A stretch of 64,000 bases of DNA from Sporobacter termitidis DSM 10068 (GCF_900130065.1 NZ_FQXV01000008.1:1-64000), one strand, 5' to 3'. Shown: positions 56,087 to 64,000, counted from the first letter of the stretch. Made by a program: numbers and translations. The notes: generated from the letters alone by a model not told the origin.

Positions 56087-58006
56087 GTGCAGAGAAAGTT
56101 TCCCAGCCTGTTCAGCCCGCTGAAGGTCGGCGGCGTCACCCTGAAAAACCGCATTATCTCCGCGCCCATGACGTATCCGCTTTTGACCTCCGACGGCTGC
56201 CTGACGCCGGAGGCGATCGCTTTTTACGAGCTCCGGGCCAAAGGCGGCGCGGCCGTGGTCACCGTCAGCGAGGTCATTGTCGACAGCGGGACCGGAAAAT
56301 ATTACGACGTTCAGGTGGTGCTCGACGCGCCCAACGCCAAGGACAGCCTGGCGCAGGCCGCCCGGGCGATCAAGAGGCATGGGGCGATTCCCAGCATCGA
56401 GCTGTCCCACGGCGGCAAATACGCGCTCACCGGCGGCCCCGCCCTCGGCCCCAGCGACGATTATGAAAACGGCAAAATGACCGCCCGGGCCATGACGGCG
56501 GCGGATATCGAAAAGCTCCTCGACGCCTACGGCCGTGCGGCAAGGCTGTGCAAGGAGGCCGGCTTTGAGATGCTGCTCATCCACGCCGGCCACGGCTGGC
56601 TGCTGCAGCAGTTCCTGTCTCCCGCCGCCAATCACCGGACGGACGGGTACGGCGGCAGCCTGCCCAACCGCGCCAGGCTGGCGCTGGAGGTCATCGACAG
56701 GGTCCGCGCCGCCGTGGGCCCCGGTTTCCCGCTGGAGCTCCGCATCAGCGCCCAGGAGTATCTGGACGGGGGCTATTCGATGGCGGATATCACTGAGTTT
56801 GCAAAGCTCGTGGACGGCAGGATCGATCTTTTGCAGGTGTCCACCGGCGCCCATCACGGCAGCTTTGACAAAACGCACCCCTCCATGTTCATGGCGCGCG
56901 GCGTCAACGTCCATTTCGCCGCCGAGATCAAAAAGCACGTCAAGATTCCGGTGGCAGCCATCGGGGCGCTGAACGAGCCCGGGATGATGGACGATATCAT
57001 CAAGAGCGGCGATGCCGACGTTGTGGAGATGGCCCGCGCGCTGCTGGCCGACCCCTTCCTGCCGCGCAAGGCGTGGGCCGGCCGGGACGACGAGATCGTC
57101 CGGTGCTGCCGGTGCTTTACCTGCATGGCCGAGCGCCTGGCCACCGGCCTGCGCATCTGCGCTTTGAACCCGGTGATCGGCAGCGAATACGAGCTGAGCT
57201 TTGCCGCCGCCCCCACAACGCCCAAAAGGGTCCTCGTGGCCGGCGGCGGGCCGGGCGGCATGCAGGCGGCGCTGACAGCTGCCGAACGCGGGCACCGGGT
57301 CGTCCTCTGCGAAAAGAGCGGGGCGCTGGGCGGCGCGCTCAAATCGGAGCAGGGCATCCCGTTTAAAGCGGACCTGTACGGGTTTATCGCCGCAAAGGCG
57401 CGGCAGCTGGAAAAAGCGGGGGTGGAGGTGCGCCTCAATACCGAGGTGACGCCGGCGCTGGCGGAGGAGCTCAGCCCCGATGCGCTCATCGTCGCCGTCG
57501 GCGCGGCGCCCATTGTCCCGCCGATCCCGGGGATCGAGGGGGATAATGTGATCGTCGCGGGCGACCTGTACAAAAACCGGGAGAAGGTCGGCAAAAGAGT
57601 TGCCGTTCTGGGCGGCGGGCTCGTGGGGTGCGAGACGGCGGTGCATTTGGCCCGGGAGGGCCGGGACGTCACAGTCGTTGAGATGCTCCCCGACGTCTGC
57701 CTGGACGCCAACGGGCGGCACCGGCCGCTCCTTGTGGCCGAGCTGAATAAATCGGTCGCGTGCCGGACGGGGCTGCGCGGCGTCCGCGTGACGAAGGACG
57801 GCCTCGTCTGCGCCGACGGGGACGGAAACGAGGTCACGCTGGAAGCGGACACCGTCGTCGTCGCCGTGGGCCAGCGGCCGCTGCGTCCCGTGGCGGACGC
57901 GCTCCGGGACTGCGCACCCGAGGTCTTCGAGGTGGGCGACTGCGTAAAGCCCGCGCAGGTGACACAGGCGGTGTTCCGGGGGCATTTCGCGGCATTGGAC
58001 ATATAG
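56087..58006 (+). CDS. Old-Yellow-Enzyme-type ene-reductase with FeS and FAD domains (third of three)
   Basis: 639 residues. FMN barrel (AGFEMLLIHAGHGWLLQQFLSP; NHRTDGYGGSLPNR), cluster cysteines CCRCFTCM...C near residue 340, and FAD/NAD part (VLVAGGGPGGMQAAL; AVLGGGLVGCETAVHL). I chose GTG 56087: it follows the promoter and GGAAAG, and the protein then begins at the same point as its paralogs; the open frame extends to 55907 without homology. It is divergent from the Rex operon, so redox control is possible. Confidence 0.86.
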   Translation: MQRKFPSLFSPLKVGGVTLKNRIISAPMTYPLLTSDGCLTPEAIAFYELRAKGGAAVVTVSEVIVDSGTGKYYDVQVVLDAPNAKDSLAQAARAIKRHGAIPSIELSHGGKYALTGGPALGPSDDYENGKMTARAMTAADIEKLLDAYGRAARLCKEAGFEMLLIHAGHGWLLQQFLSPAANHRTDGYGGSLPNRARLALEVIDRVRAAVGPGFPLELRISAQEYLDGGYSMADITEFAKLVDGRIDLLQVSTGAHHGSFDKTHPSMFMARGVNVHFAAEIKKHVKIPVAAIGALNEPGMMDDIIKSGDADVVEMARALLADPFLPRKAWAGRDDEIVRCCRCFTCMAERLATGLRICALNPVIGSEYELSFAAAPTTPKRVLVAGGGPGGMQAALTAAERGHRVVLCEKSGALGGALKSEQGIPFKADLYGFIAAKARQLEKAGVEVRLNTEVTPALAEELSPDALIVAVGAAPIVPPIPGIEGDNVIVAGDLYKNREKVGKRVAVLGGGLVGCETAVHLAREGRDVTVVEMLPDVCLDANGRHRPLLVAELNKSVACRTGLRGVRVTKDGLVCADGDGNEVTLEADTVVVAVGQRPLRPVADALRDCAPEVFEVGDCVKPAQVTQAVFRGHFAALDI

Positions 58007-58288
58007 CCCCGATTCCCCACGCGGCGGGCCGCGCGGGGGGCCCTATTGATTTAATCTGCCGGGCGGAAATGAATTCCGCCTCGGCATAAATCTCGCTGAC
58101 GCTCGATTTTACGCCGCTCCGCTCTTTACGATCGCGGAGTTCCCTCCGGCTATCGGCTACGCCGAACCCGGCGCGGCGCACTCTCGTTCGCGGCGCTGCG
58201 CCCCTGTGACCCTGCACCTTGGGGCTTCGCCCCAAACCCCGCGCGGGGCTCCGCCCGCGGCGGCGTTTTGCTCATTTCCAACGTCGTT

Positions 58289-58317
58289 GTCATTCCCGCG
58301 AAGGCGGGAATCCACGT
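58289..58317 (+). repeat. R1 palindromic repeat
   Basis: Exact R1 copy in the repeat-filled interval 58007-58544, where I find no gene. Confidence 0.85.
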
Positions 58318-58342
58318 TCCTCGTGTCCTCCCCGGAAGATAG

Positions 58343-58382
58343 CCCTTTTCAAGGGAGCTGTCGGCAACGCCGACTGAGGATT
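58343..58382 (+). repeat. R4-type repeat fragment
   Basis: CCCTTTTCAAGGGAGCTGTC followed by GGCAACGCCGACTGAGGATT: the AGCTGTCGGC...GCCGACTGA block of R4. Confidence 0.6.
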
Positions 58383-58402
58383 CCACCGGGTTTCGCCCGG
58401 CT

Positions 58403-58426
58403 GTAGGGCGGGGGCTTGCTCCCGCC
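58403..58426 (-). repeat. R5 repeat, inverted copy
   Basis: GTAGGGCGGGGGCTTGCTCC followed by CGCC, with TTGTTGGCGC beyond, as (inverted) at 9534-9574. Confidence 0.7.
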
Positions 58427-58544
58427 GCTCTTGTTGGCGCGGCAGTAACATGGGTCAGGGAGCGACAGCGCGCATCACGAATAGTTTTGATTGAAATAGT
58501 TACGATAAATATATCAGTGTATCAAGGTCAAGGACGGTGGGCTT

Positions 58545-60305
58545 ATGAAAAAAGCGCAGAAGGCGATGCGGGAATTTGACAAGATCAGCGCGCAGCTGGA
58601 TCAGACGGCCCATATCGTTCACAATACGAAGGACGGGAAGCTGTGGGACCACGAGGCCATCGTCCGCAAGCGCATAAAGGCGCTCAAGGAGCTGGAGTTC
58701 CGGGAGTTTAAAGGCTTTGACGACGTTTACCGGGGGTACCTGGAGCTCCTGGACGAGATTTCCGTCCGGATTTTGCGGCACTACAACAAGAAAAAAGGCA
58801 CCGATTACGATTTTGACGAGATCGTCAAAACGGACAGGGCCGGATATCTGAGCTCCGGCATCATTTCCGTTTTGGTGACGAGCCACATCCCAAAGCTGGT
58901 GGCGCAGGAGTTCAACCGCCACTTCCCCGCAAATCCCAAGGACGAGTACGACGCGGCCCGGAAAATGAAGCGGGGCTTTATCCTGCACCTGGGCGAAACG
59001 AACACGGGCAAGACGTACAGGGCCATCCAGCGGCTGAAGGAGTCCCAAAACGGCGTATATCTGGCGCCGCTGAGAATCCTGGCGCTGGAAAACTACGAGA
59101 GGCTCAACCGCGAGGGCGTCCCTACGAGCCTTCTGACCGGCGAGGAGGAACTTGCCGTGGAGGGCGCGCGCCACGTCTGCTCGACGATCGAAAAGCTCGA
59201 TATCGAGAAGGAGTACGACGTGGCCGTCATCGACGAGGTGCAGATGATCGGGAACAGCCAGCGCGGCTTTGCGTGGACGCGGGCCCTGCTGGGCCTCAGG
59301 TGCCGGGAGATTCACGTCTGCGGGGCACTGAACGCCAAAAGGCTGCTGGTGCGGCTGCTGGAGGACTGCGGGGACGAGTATCAGATCATCGAATATAAGC
59401 GCGACACGCCGCTGGAGGTGAGCGACACGCCGTTTGAGCTCCGGGAGATTCAGCAGGGCGACGCGCTGGTGGCTTTTTCAAAAAAACGCGTTTTGGAGCT
59501 GTCAAAATATTTTCAGGACAGGGGCGTCAAAAACAGCGTTATTTACGGGGACCTGCCGCCGGAGGTGCGCCGGATGCAGTACCACGCCTTTGTCAAGGGC
59601 GGGAACCGGATACTGATCACCACGGACGCCATCGGCATGGGCGTGAACCTGCCCATCCGGCGGATCATCTTTATGGACCTGCAGAAGTTTGACGGCGAGG
59701 AAAAGCGCTACATCACCTCCCAGGAGGTCAAGCAGATCGCCGGCCGCGCCGGGCGGAAGGGCATTTACGACGTGGGGTATGTCTGCACCACCAGCATTGA
59801 CCACCTGTTTTTGCGGGAAAACCTCGAGACGGAGGACGAGCCGCTGCAGGAGGCGGTGCTGGGCCCCAGCGAGGCGATCATGGACATCAAGGGCCTCCCG
59901 CTCAGGGAAAAGCTCGCCCTGTGGAGCACCAATCAGGAGCGGCTGGATTATTACAGGAAAATGGACGTGCGCGACTATCTGCTCGTCCTGGACAGCATCA
60001 GGCAGTACCGCCTGCCGGAGGCCGCCGAATACAAGCTGATGAAGCTGCCCTTCGACGTGGGGGACACGGAGCTGCTGGGCGTATTTCTGGATTACGTGGA
60101 CGAATTTTTTGTAAAGAAGCAGCGGGAGATCACAAGACCGAAGCCGTCCGGCCATCTTTTATATGAGCTTGAAAAATATTACCAAAAGCTGGGGCTGTAT
60201 TACTCCTTCGCCAAAAATTTCGACGCCCGGTTCGATCCCGAGTGGGTGTACGGCGAGCGCGTCAAAACCAGCGAGCGCATCAATAAGCTGCTTGTCCGGC
60301 TTTGA
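58545..60305 (+). CDS. Suv3-like DExH-box RNA helicase
   Basis: 586 residues. Motif I reads LGETNTGKTYRA near residue 152, motif II is DEVQM near 229, motif V VLITTDAIGMGVNLPI and motif VI QIAGRAGRKG near 402: this is the pattern of the Suv3/Ski2-like helicases, of which Suv3 is the mitochondrial RNA-decay helicase. The C-terminal ~170 residues are the helical Suv3-type domain. In bacteria such proteins are uncommon outside a few lineages. It should unwind RNA 3' to 5' with ATP. The N-terminal 140 residues are helical and lineage-specific. Start ATG 58545 has only a weak ribosome site. Confidence 0.85.
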   Translation: MKKAQKAMREFDKISAQLDQTAHIVHNTKDGKLWDHEAIVRKRIKALKELEFREFKGFDDVYRGYLELLDEISVRILRHYNKKKGTDYDFDEIVKTDRAGYLSSGIISVLVTSHIPKLVAQEFNRHFPANPKDEYDAARKMKRGFILHLGETNTGKTYRAIQRLKESQNGVYLAPLRILALENYERLNREGVPTSLLTGEEELAVEGARHVCSTIEKLDIEKEYDVAVIDEVQMIGNSQRGFAWTRALLGLRCREIHVCGALNAKRLLVRLLEDCGDEYQIIEYKRDTPLEVSDTPFELREIQQGDALVAFSKKRVLELSKYFQDRGVKNSVIYGDLPPEVRRMQYHAFVKGGNRILITTDAIGMGVNLPIRRIIFMDLQKFDGEEKRYITSQEVKQIAGRAGRKGIYDVGYVCTTSIDHLFLRENLETEDEPLQEAVLGPSEAIMDIKGLPLREKLALWSTNQERLDYYRKMDVRDYLLVLDSIRQYRLPEAAEYKLMKLPFDVGDTELLGVFLDYVDEFFVKKQREITRPKPSGHLLYELEKYYQKLGLYYSFAKNFDARFDPEWVYGERVKTSERINKLLVRL

Positions 60306-60456
60306 AAATTGAAACAGCGCGCATAATATCTGCCAGCATAATAAACGCGTTTTGGCCGACACTAACCTTGCGCTGATGATTCGGCGCAGAGCAGACGAGA
60401 AGAGCTGCCGCACCACGATGGAAGTTTTCTTTGATGAACATTAAGGAGGAACGGAT

Positions 60457-60630
60457 ATGAGTGGACGTCACAGCATCATGTCTGACAATCTCAAGGCGGA
60501 GATCGCCCGGGAGCTCGGGGTATACGAAACCGTCAAAAACGGCGGATGGGGCGAAGTCTCGTCGAGAGACTGCGGCAATATCGTAAAGAAAGCCATTGAG
60601 TTGGCGGAGCGCAGTGTCAGCGGACAGTAG
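60457..60630 (+). CDS. Alpha/beta-type small acid-soluble spore protein
   Basis: 57 residues. The two SASP motifs are present: LKAEIARELGVYETV (residues ~12-26, which includes the germination-protease site) and GNIVKKAIELAE near the C-terminus. SASPs coat spore DNA in the forespore and protect it from UV and peroxide. AAGGAGG before ATG 60457 is very strong. A forespore (sigma-G) promoter is expected upstream, but I found no convincing one. A perfect terminator follows. Confidence 0.9.
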   Translation: MSGRHSIMSDNLKAEIARELGVYETVKNGGWGEVSSRDCGNIVKKAIELAERSVSGQ

Positions 60631-60660
60631 GCAGTTATACGGCAGATAGATAGTCTGATG

Positions 60661-60689
60661 GGGGGAGAGAGTCATCTCTCCCCCTTATT
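60661..60689 (+). terminator. Terminator of the SASP gene
   Basis: GGGGGAGAGA - GTCA - TCTCTCCCCC, perfect 10-bp stem, then TTATTATA. Confidence 0.85.
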
Positions 60690-60703
60690 ATACGCCGGGC
60701 ATA

Positions 60704-60732
60704 TTGACAAGGCCGGCGATGGACGGTATAAT
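60704..60732 (+). promoter_or_regulatory. Consensus promoter of the thiamine-transport gene
   Basis: TTGACA (60704-60709), 17-bp spacer, TATAAT (60727-60732): both boxes perfect. Confidence 0.9.
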
Positions 60733-60745
60733 TTTACCCAACTGA

Positions 60746-60840
60746 ATAACGGGGTGCTGAGTGTGCTCGGCTGAGATACGGCGGATTGACGGCGTAAACC
60801 CTTGACCTGATCTGGATAATGCCAGCGTAGGAAATGGTGG
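60746..60840 (+). promoter_or_regulatory. TPP (THI-box) riboswitch
   Basis: The conserved thi-box appears: GGGGTGC...GGCTGAGATAC near 60751-60780 and ACCCTTGACCTGATCTGGAT then AATGCCAGCGTAGG near 60797-60830, with the closing GGTGGG. It binds thiamine pyrophosphate. Placed between a consensus promoter and a terminator, upstream of thiT, it shuts off transport when TPP is plentiful. Confidence 0.97.
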
Positions 60841-60841
60841 G

Positions 60842-60876
60842 AGCACTCTGCGTATGATCGGGAGTGCTTTTTTATT
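60842..60876 (+). terminator. Terminator of the TPP riboswitch
   Basis: AGCACTC (60842-60848) pairs with GAGTGCT (60862-60868), followed by TTTTTATTT; the expression platform of the TPP riboswitch. Confidence 0.85.
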
Positions 60877-60915
60877 TGGTGCGCGCCTGGCGAAAAAAAC
60901 GTTGGGAGAATGATT

Positions 60916-61485
60916 ATGAAAAGAAGCAGAATACTTACATTGGCCGAATGCGCGATGATGATCGCCCTGTCGACGGTACTGAGCCTGTTCCCGATCTTTG
61001 CCATGCCGCAGGGCGGCACCGTCACCCTGGCCAGCATGGTGCCGCTCGTCCTGGTGTCATACCGGCACGGACTGAAGTGGGGGATACTCACCGCCTTCAC
61101 CCACAGCCTTTTACAGATGCTGATCCTGTTCAACGTCCCGCCCGCGCAGACCTTCTGGGCGTTTGCGGGCGTTGTCCTGCTGGACTACATGCTGGCGTTT
61201 ACGGTGCTGGGCACAGCGGCGTTTTTCGGCAGGCCGTTTAAGAACAGGGCCGTCAGCGCGGCTGTCGGCGCGGCGGCGGTGGCTTTTTTGAGATTTATCT
61301 GCAGCTTCCTCTCCGGCATCCTGATCTGGGGCAGCTACGCCCCGGAGGGCACGCCCGTCTGGCTGTATTCGCTCACCTACAACGGCAGCTACATGCTCCC
61401 CGAGCTCATCATCACCGCCGTCGTGTCCCTGATCCTGGTGCCGGTGCTCGACCGTGTGGCAAAATACGAGCCGCGAAAAGTTTAA
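60916..61485 (+). CDS. thiT: Thiamine transporter ThiT (ECF S component)
   Basis: 189 residues with six membrane segments. The ThiT/S-component N-terminus (LTLAECAMMIALSTVLSLFPIF) and the thiamine-site region near residue 125-150 (SGILIWGSYAPEGTPVWLYSLTYNGSYMLPELI, with its conserved Trp, Tyr and Asn) are present. It works with the energising EcfA/EcfA'/EcfT module encoded elsewhere. Controlled by the TPP riboswitch above. I chose ATG 60916, with GGGAG 7 nt upstream, over ATG 60910. Confidence 0.94.
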   Translation: MKRSRILTLAECAMMIALSTVLSLFPIFAMPQGGTVTLASMVPLVLVSYRHGLKWGILTAFTHSLLQMLILFNVPPAQTFWAFAGVVLLDYMLAFTVLGTAAFFGRPFKNRAVSAAVGAAAVAFLRFICSFLSGILIWGSYAPEGTPVWLYSLTYNGSYMLPELIITAVVSLILVPVLDRVAKYEPRKV

Positions 61486-61503
61486 ACGAACCGGCTTATT
61501 GAT

Positions 61504-61544
61504 AGCAGCGCCCTTTCTCCTGCGGGAAAGGGTGTTGCTTTTTT
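61504..61544 (+). terminator. Terminator of thiT
   Basis: AGCAGCGCCCTTTC pairs with GAAAGGGTGTTGCT (two G-U pairs), then TTTTTTC. Confidence 0.8.
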
Positions 61545-61690
61545 CTGCAAAATTTTATAATGGAAATGAACCAAAGCACCTCGTTATCGCTCTAATAGAC
61601 AGAGCGTCGTCAATGCCGGCCGGCGGAGAGGCTCGTATGCAGCCTGTCGCGGCGCCGCAGTGACGGGCGTCAAAAGGAAGAAGTGATGAC

Positions 61691-62176
61691 ATGGATATCG
61701 ACGAATTTGGAAAACGTGTGACGGCGGCCGAAAAAACGCTGTACCACATTTCCAAATCCATTCTCAGGGACGACGCCAGCTGCGCCGACGCCGTACAGGA
61801 GACGATCGTCACGGCGCTCGAAAAGCGCCACACGCTGAAAAATGAGCGGTATTTCAAAACCTGGCTGTGCCGGATACTCATCAACGAATGCTATAAAATG
61901 CGCCGGGCGGACAAAAGGCTCATCTCCCTTGAGGAGTACATGGAACCGGCGGCGCGCGGCCCGGAGCAGGAAGAGAGCATCATCTACGACGCCATCATGC
62001 GTCTGAAGGAGGAGCTCCGCCTCGCCGTCGTGCTGCACTATATCGACGGCTTCAGGACCGCCGAGGTGGCGGATATCCTGAAGCTCCCGGAGGGCACGGT
62101 CAAAAGCCGCCTGCACAGGGCAAGAGCGGAGCTGAAAGCGCTGCTGAACGATAATGAGGAGGTTTGCAATGAATAA
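61691..62176 (+). CDS. ECF-type RNA polymerase sigma factor
   Basis: 161 residues. Region 2 (AEKTLYHISKSILRDDASCADAVQETIVTALEKRHTL) and region 4 (LRLAVVLHYIDGFRTAEVADILKLPEGTVKSRLHRARAELKALL) are complete; region 3 is absent, as in ECF factors of the SigV/SigM type. It directs transcription of an envelope or stress regulon after release from its anti-sigma factor. The downstream gene overlaps its end by 8 bp, which keeps sigma and anti-sigma levels matched. GGAAGAAGTG lies before the ATG. Confidence 0.93.
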   Translation: MDIDEFGKRVTAAEKTLYHISKSILRDDASCADAVQETIVTALEKRHTLKNERYFKTWLCRILINECYKMRRADKRLISLEEYMEPAARGPEQEESIIYDAIMRLKEELRLAVVLHYIDGFRTAEVADILKLPEGTVKSRLHRARAELKALLNDNEEVCNE

Positions 62177-63218
62177 CAATATCGGCTGGGATAACGTCTT
62201 CCCGGAGGTTTCGGAGAACTTTCACCAAAGAATCGCCGACACGCTGAAAAACGCGGAAGGCCTGCCGCCGAGAAGAAAACCCTATAAAAAGCGGTTTCTG
62301 CTGCTCCTGGCCGCCGTGCTGGCCATCGGCACCCTGACCGCCGGGGCCGTATACATCGCGCGGTGGAACGACAGGCTGGCCAACCGTTTCGAGGCCGATG
62401 AAACGCAGCAGAGCGCGCTCGTTTCCGCCGGCACGGCCGCCACGGTGGAGCAGTCGGCGAGCGCCAACGGGCTGACGGTCACGGCGCTCCAGACGATCGC
62501 GGACAAAAACGGCATTTACGTCCTGCTCGATATCAAGGCGCCGGCAGGCACGGCGCTGACGGACGAATCCTGCTTTGAAGGCGTCGGGCTGCAAATTGAC
62601 GGCGTTCCCGGCATAAACACCTCCAGCGGCTTCTGGAGCGATACGGAGCTCTCTGAAAGCGGCGGTGAAAAGCTGCCGGCAAACGAGCGGTATTACGCCA
62701 TTCACGCCCATAACAGCAATAAAGCTGACATCAACGGCAGGGCCGTCACCGTCGGCCTGACAAATCTCATGACGGATAAGGGCAAGCTCCAGCTCGAAAA
62801 GGTCTTGGACGGCAAATGGGAGCTGCGCTGGACGCTCAGCGCGCCCGATACGTCGCGGAAATTCGACATTGACAAGGTGTGCGCGATCAATGGCCACGAC
62901 GTGACGGTAAAGTCCCTGGAGCTCTCGCCGATATCCGGCACGCTGACGCTGGACGGCAAGGATATGCTGGCGTTCAAGCCGATGCTCGACCAGTTGGACG
63001 AGCCCTTTATCTCCTACCTGCTCATGAAGGACGGCTCGTTCTTCGCGCTGAACGGAATGGGCAGCGGCGGCTGGGGAGATATGGGGACCGACCTCTACGT
63101 CAGGACCGCCTCCTTCGATATGCTGTTAAAGGTGGACGAGGTCGCCGGCCTCGTCCTGACCCCGCCGGGCGTCGCGCCTACTGCGGACAACGCGCTGATG
63201 CTCTCGGGGCAGGATTAA
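62169..63218 (+). CDS. DUF4179-type membrane protein, probable anti-sigma factor
   Basis: 349 residues. The N-terminal ~40 residues are cytoplasmic (MNNNIGWDNVFPEVSENFHQRI), followed by one membrane helix at ~45-65 (FLLLLAAVLAIGTLTAGAVYI) and a ~280-residue extracytoplasmic part made of beta-rich domains. DUF4179 proteins sit with ECF sigma genes and are taken to be their anti-sigma factors. ATG 62169 has GAGGAGG 8 nt upstream and lies inside the sigma gene's last codons. Confidence 0.82.
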   Translation: MNNNIGWDNVFPEVSENFHQRIADTLKNAEGLPPRRKPYKKRFLLLLAAVLAIGTLTAGAVYIARWNDRLANRFEADETQQSALVSAGTAATVEQSASANGLTVTALQTIADKNGIYVLLDIKAPAGTALTDESCFEGVGLQIDGVPGINTSSGFWSDTELSESGGEKLPANERYYAIHAHNSNKADINGRAVTVGLTNLMTDKGKLQLEKVLDGKWELRWTLSAPDTSRKFDIDKVCAINGHDVTVKSLELSPISGTLTLDGKDMLAFKPMLDQLDEPFISYLLMKDGSFFALNGMGSGGWGDMGTDLYVRTASFDMLLKVDEVAGLVLTPPGVAPTADNALMLSGQD

Positions 63219-63245
63219 GGTTTCTCGCACTATATAGCCAAAAGA

Positions 63246-63284
63246 CGCGCGGCAGCTGCCGAAGAGCAGCCGCCGCGCGCTTTT
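63246..63284 (+). terminator. Terminator of the sigma/anti-sigma operon
   Basis: GCGCGGC...GCTGC pairs with GCAGC...GCCGCGC with a one-base internal mismatch, then GCTTTT. Confidence 0.65.
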
Positions 63285-63320
63285 GCCGTTTTCGCTCTGA
63301 AAAACATGGTCGGTCAGGTT

Positions 63321-63348
63321 TTTATTTTTTGGCAGGCTATGCTATAAT
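63321..63348 (+). promoter_or_regulatory. Promoter candidate of tex
   Basis: TTTATT (63321-63326), 16-bp spacer, TATAAT (63343-63348), 32 bp before the ATG. Confidence 0.5.
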
Positions 63349-63379
63349 AAGTAAAATTTTTATACTGAAGAGGATCGTT

Positions 63380-64000
63380 ATGGATATTGCCGCTCTGCTC
63401 TCAAACGAATTTAAGCTCAGGCTTGAGCACGTAAAGAATATCATCACCCTCATCGACGACGGGAACACGATCCCGTTTATTGCCCGGTACCGCAAGGAGA
63501 TGACCGGCTCCTGCGACGACCAGGTGCTCCGGGAGCTTGCCGACCGGCTGGCGTATCTGAGAAGTCTTGAAAAGCGCAAGGGGGAGGTCAAGGAGAGCAT
63601 CGCGGCGCAGGAGAAGCTGACGGACGAGCTGGCGCGGGCCATCGACGGCGCGGCGACGCTCTCCGAGGTGGAGGACCTGTACCGCCCGTATCGGCCGAAA
63701 CGCCGGACACGCGCCACCATCGCCCGGGAGAAGGGGCTCGGCCCGCTGGCGGCCCTGCTCCTGGCGCAGGATATCAAAAAAGGGAGCCTGGAAGAGCTGG
63801 CCGCGCCCTTTGTCAGCGCGGAGAAGGGCGTGGCGGTCTGGGAGGAGGCGCTGGCCGGCGCCGGCGATATCATCGCCGAAGACGTCTCCGACGACGCCGA
63901 AGGCCGCAAACGCCTGCGGGAGCTCATGCTGCGGGAGGGCAGGCTCGTTTCCAAAGCGGAAAAGAACGAGAAGTCCGTTTATGAGATGTACTATGACTAC
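63380..64000 (+). CDS. tex: Tex-family RNA-binding transcription accessory protein, 5' part
   Basis: The first 207 residues of a protein that runs off the window. The N-terminal Tex domain is typical: DGNTIPFIARYRKEMTGSCDDQVLRELADRL near residue 27 and VEDLYRPYRPKRRTRATIAREKGLGPLA near 97. Full Tex is about 720 residues, with YqgF-like, helix-hairpin-helix and C-terminal S1 domains still to come. It associates with RNA polymerase and nucleic acid. GAGGA precedes ATG 63380. Confidence 0.93.
   Translation, partial: MDIAALLSNEFKLRLEHVKNIITLIDDGNTIPFIARYRKEMTGSCDDQVLRELADRLAYLRSLEKRKGEVKESIAAQEKLTDELARAIDGAATLSEVEDLYRPYRPKRRTRATIAREKGLGPLAALLLAQDIKKGSLEELAAPFVSAEKGVAVWEEALAGAGDIIAEDVSDDAEGRKRLRELMLREGRLVSKAEKNEKSVYEMYYDY

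Noticed and set aside
56084-57985. 633-codon minus-strand frame opposite the third ene-reductase
   Set aside because: Fully inside a well-recognised enzyme gene on the plus strand; its translation has no domain features.

Overview
The window reads as a high-GC, strictly anaerobic, endospore-forming member of the Clostridia, most likely of the Oscillospirales type. Evidence: an alpha/beta SASP gene, a YtaF-like gene, a YIEGIA pair, a CotJC-like Mn catalase, Rex, a complete HydE/HydG/HydF set, M-box and TPP riboswitches, and many short palindromic intergenic repeats of the kind that litter such genomes. Placement below class level is inference. I see no rRNA, tRNA, CRISPR array, transposase or phage gene.

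Layout. (1) 0.3-7.2 kb, cations: a promoter, an M-box Mg2+ riboswitch, a terminator and a Shine-Dalgarno-sequestering hairpin precede an MgtE-like soluble protein and an Nramp-related Mg2+ transporter; then a YtaF-like membrane protein and a PMCA-like Ca2+ ATPase. (2) 7.2-18.3 kb: repeat-rich spacers, one MITE-like element, then a bicupin protein, an SDR, an Old-Yellow-Enzyme-type ene-reductase, an ABM-domain protein, the YIEGIA pair on the minus strand and a three-subunit molybdenum hydroxylase. (3) 18.6-26.1 kb: Mn catalase, DUF4317, GNAT, then an unusual stretch with a bactofilin, a membrane-anchored coiled coil and two proteins I do not recognise, one with a long Pro/Glu/Ala repeat. (4) 26.1-30.6 kb: a promoter and terminator-ended leader RNA, a TM1266-type regulator, hydE, hydG and hydF, which build the [FeFe]-hydrogenase H-cluster.

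(5) 30.7-39.4 kb is visibly more A/T-rich in codon choice and looks acquired: a QueG-like iron-sulfur protein, a DEAD-box helicase, small proteins, a cold-shock protein, an esterase / condensation-fold acyltransferase / zinc-ribbon membrane protein operon, a TetR regulator with two clear operators, a flavodoxin-ferredoxin fusion and a 28-residue membrane peptide. (6) 39.5-51.8 kb: an aspartase/fumarase-family lyase, a DUF6951 protein, a heterodimeric ABC exporter, an orphan solute-binding lipoprotein behind paired palindromes, a PucR-type regulator behind a second ene-reductase, and an XRE regulator with two related membrane proteins.

(7) 51.9-58.0 kb: a minus-strand redox-signalling operon, Rex, [2Fe-2S] thioredoxin-fold protein, PAS-containing group C-type [FeFe] hydrogenase, SpoIIE-type phosphatase, divergent from a third ene-reductase. 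Its H-cluster would be made by the HydEGF proteins of region 4. (8) 58.5-64 kb: a Suv3-like RNA helicase, a SASP, a TPP riboswitch with thiT, an ECF sigma factor with its DUF4179 anti-sigma candidate, and the 5' part of tex, which runs off the window.

The best candidates for new biology are the leader RNA in front of the hydrogenase-maturation genes, the TetR/EFR1/esterase/acyltransferase island, the bactofilin neighbourhood, and the HydS-phosphatase-Rex module. All assignments come from reading motifs by eye; no database search was run.
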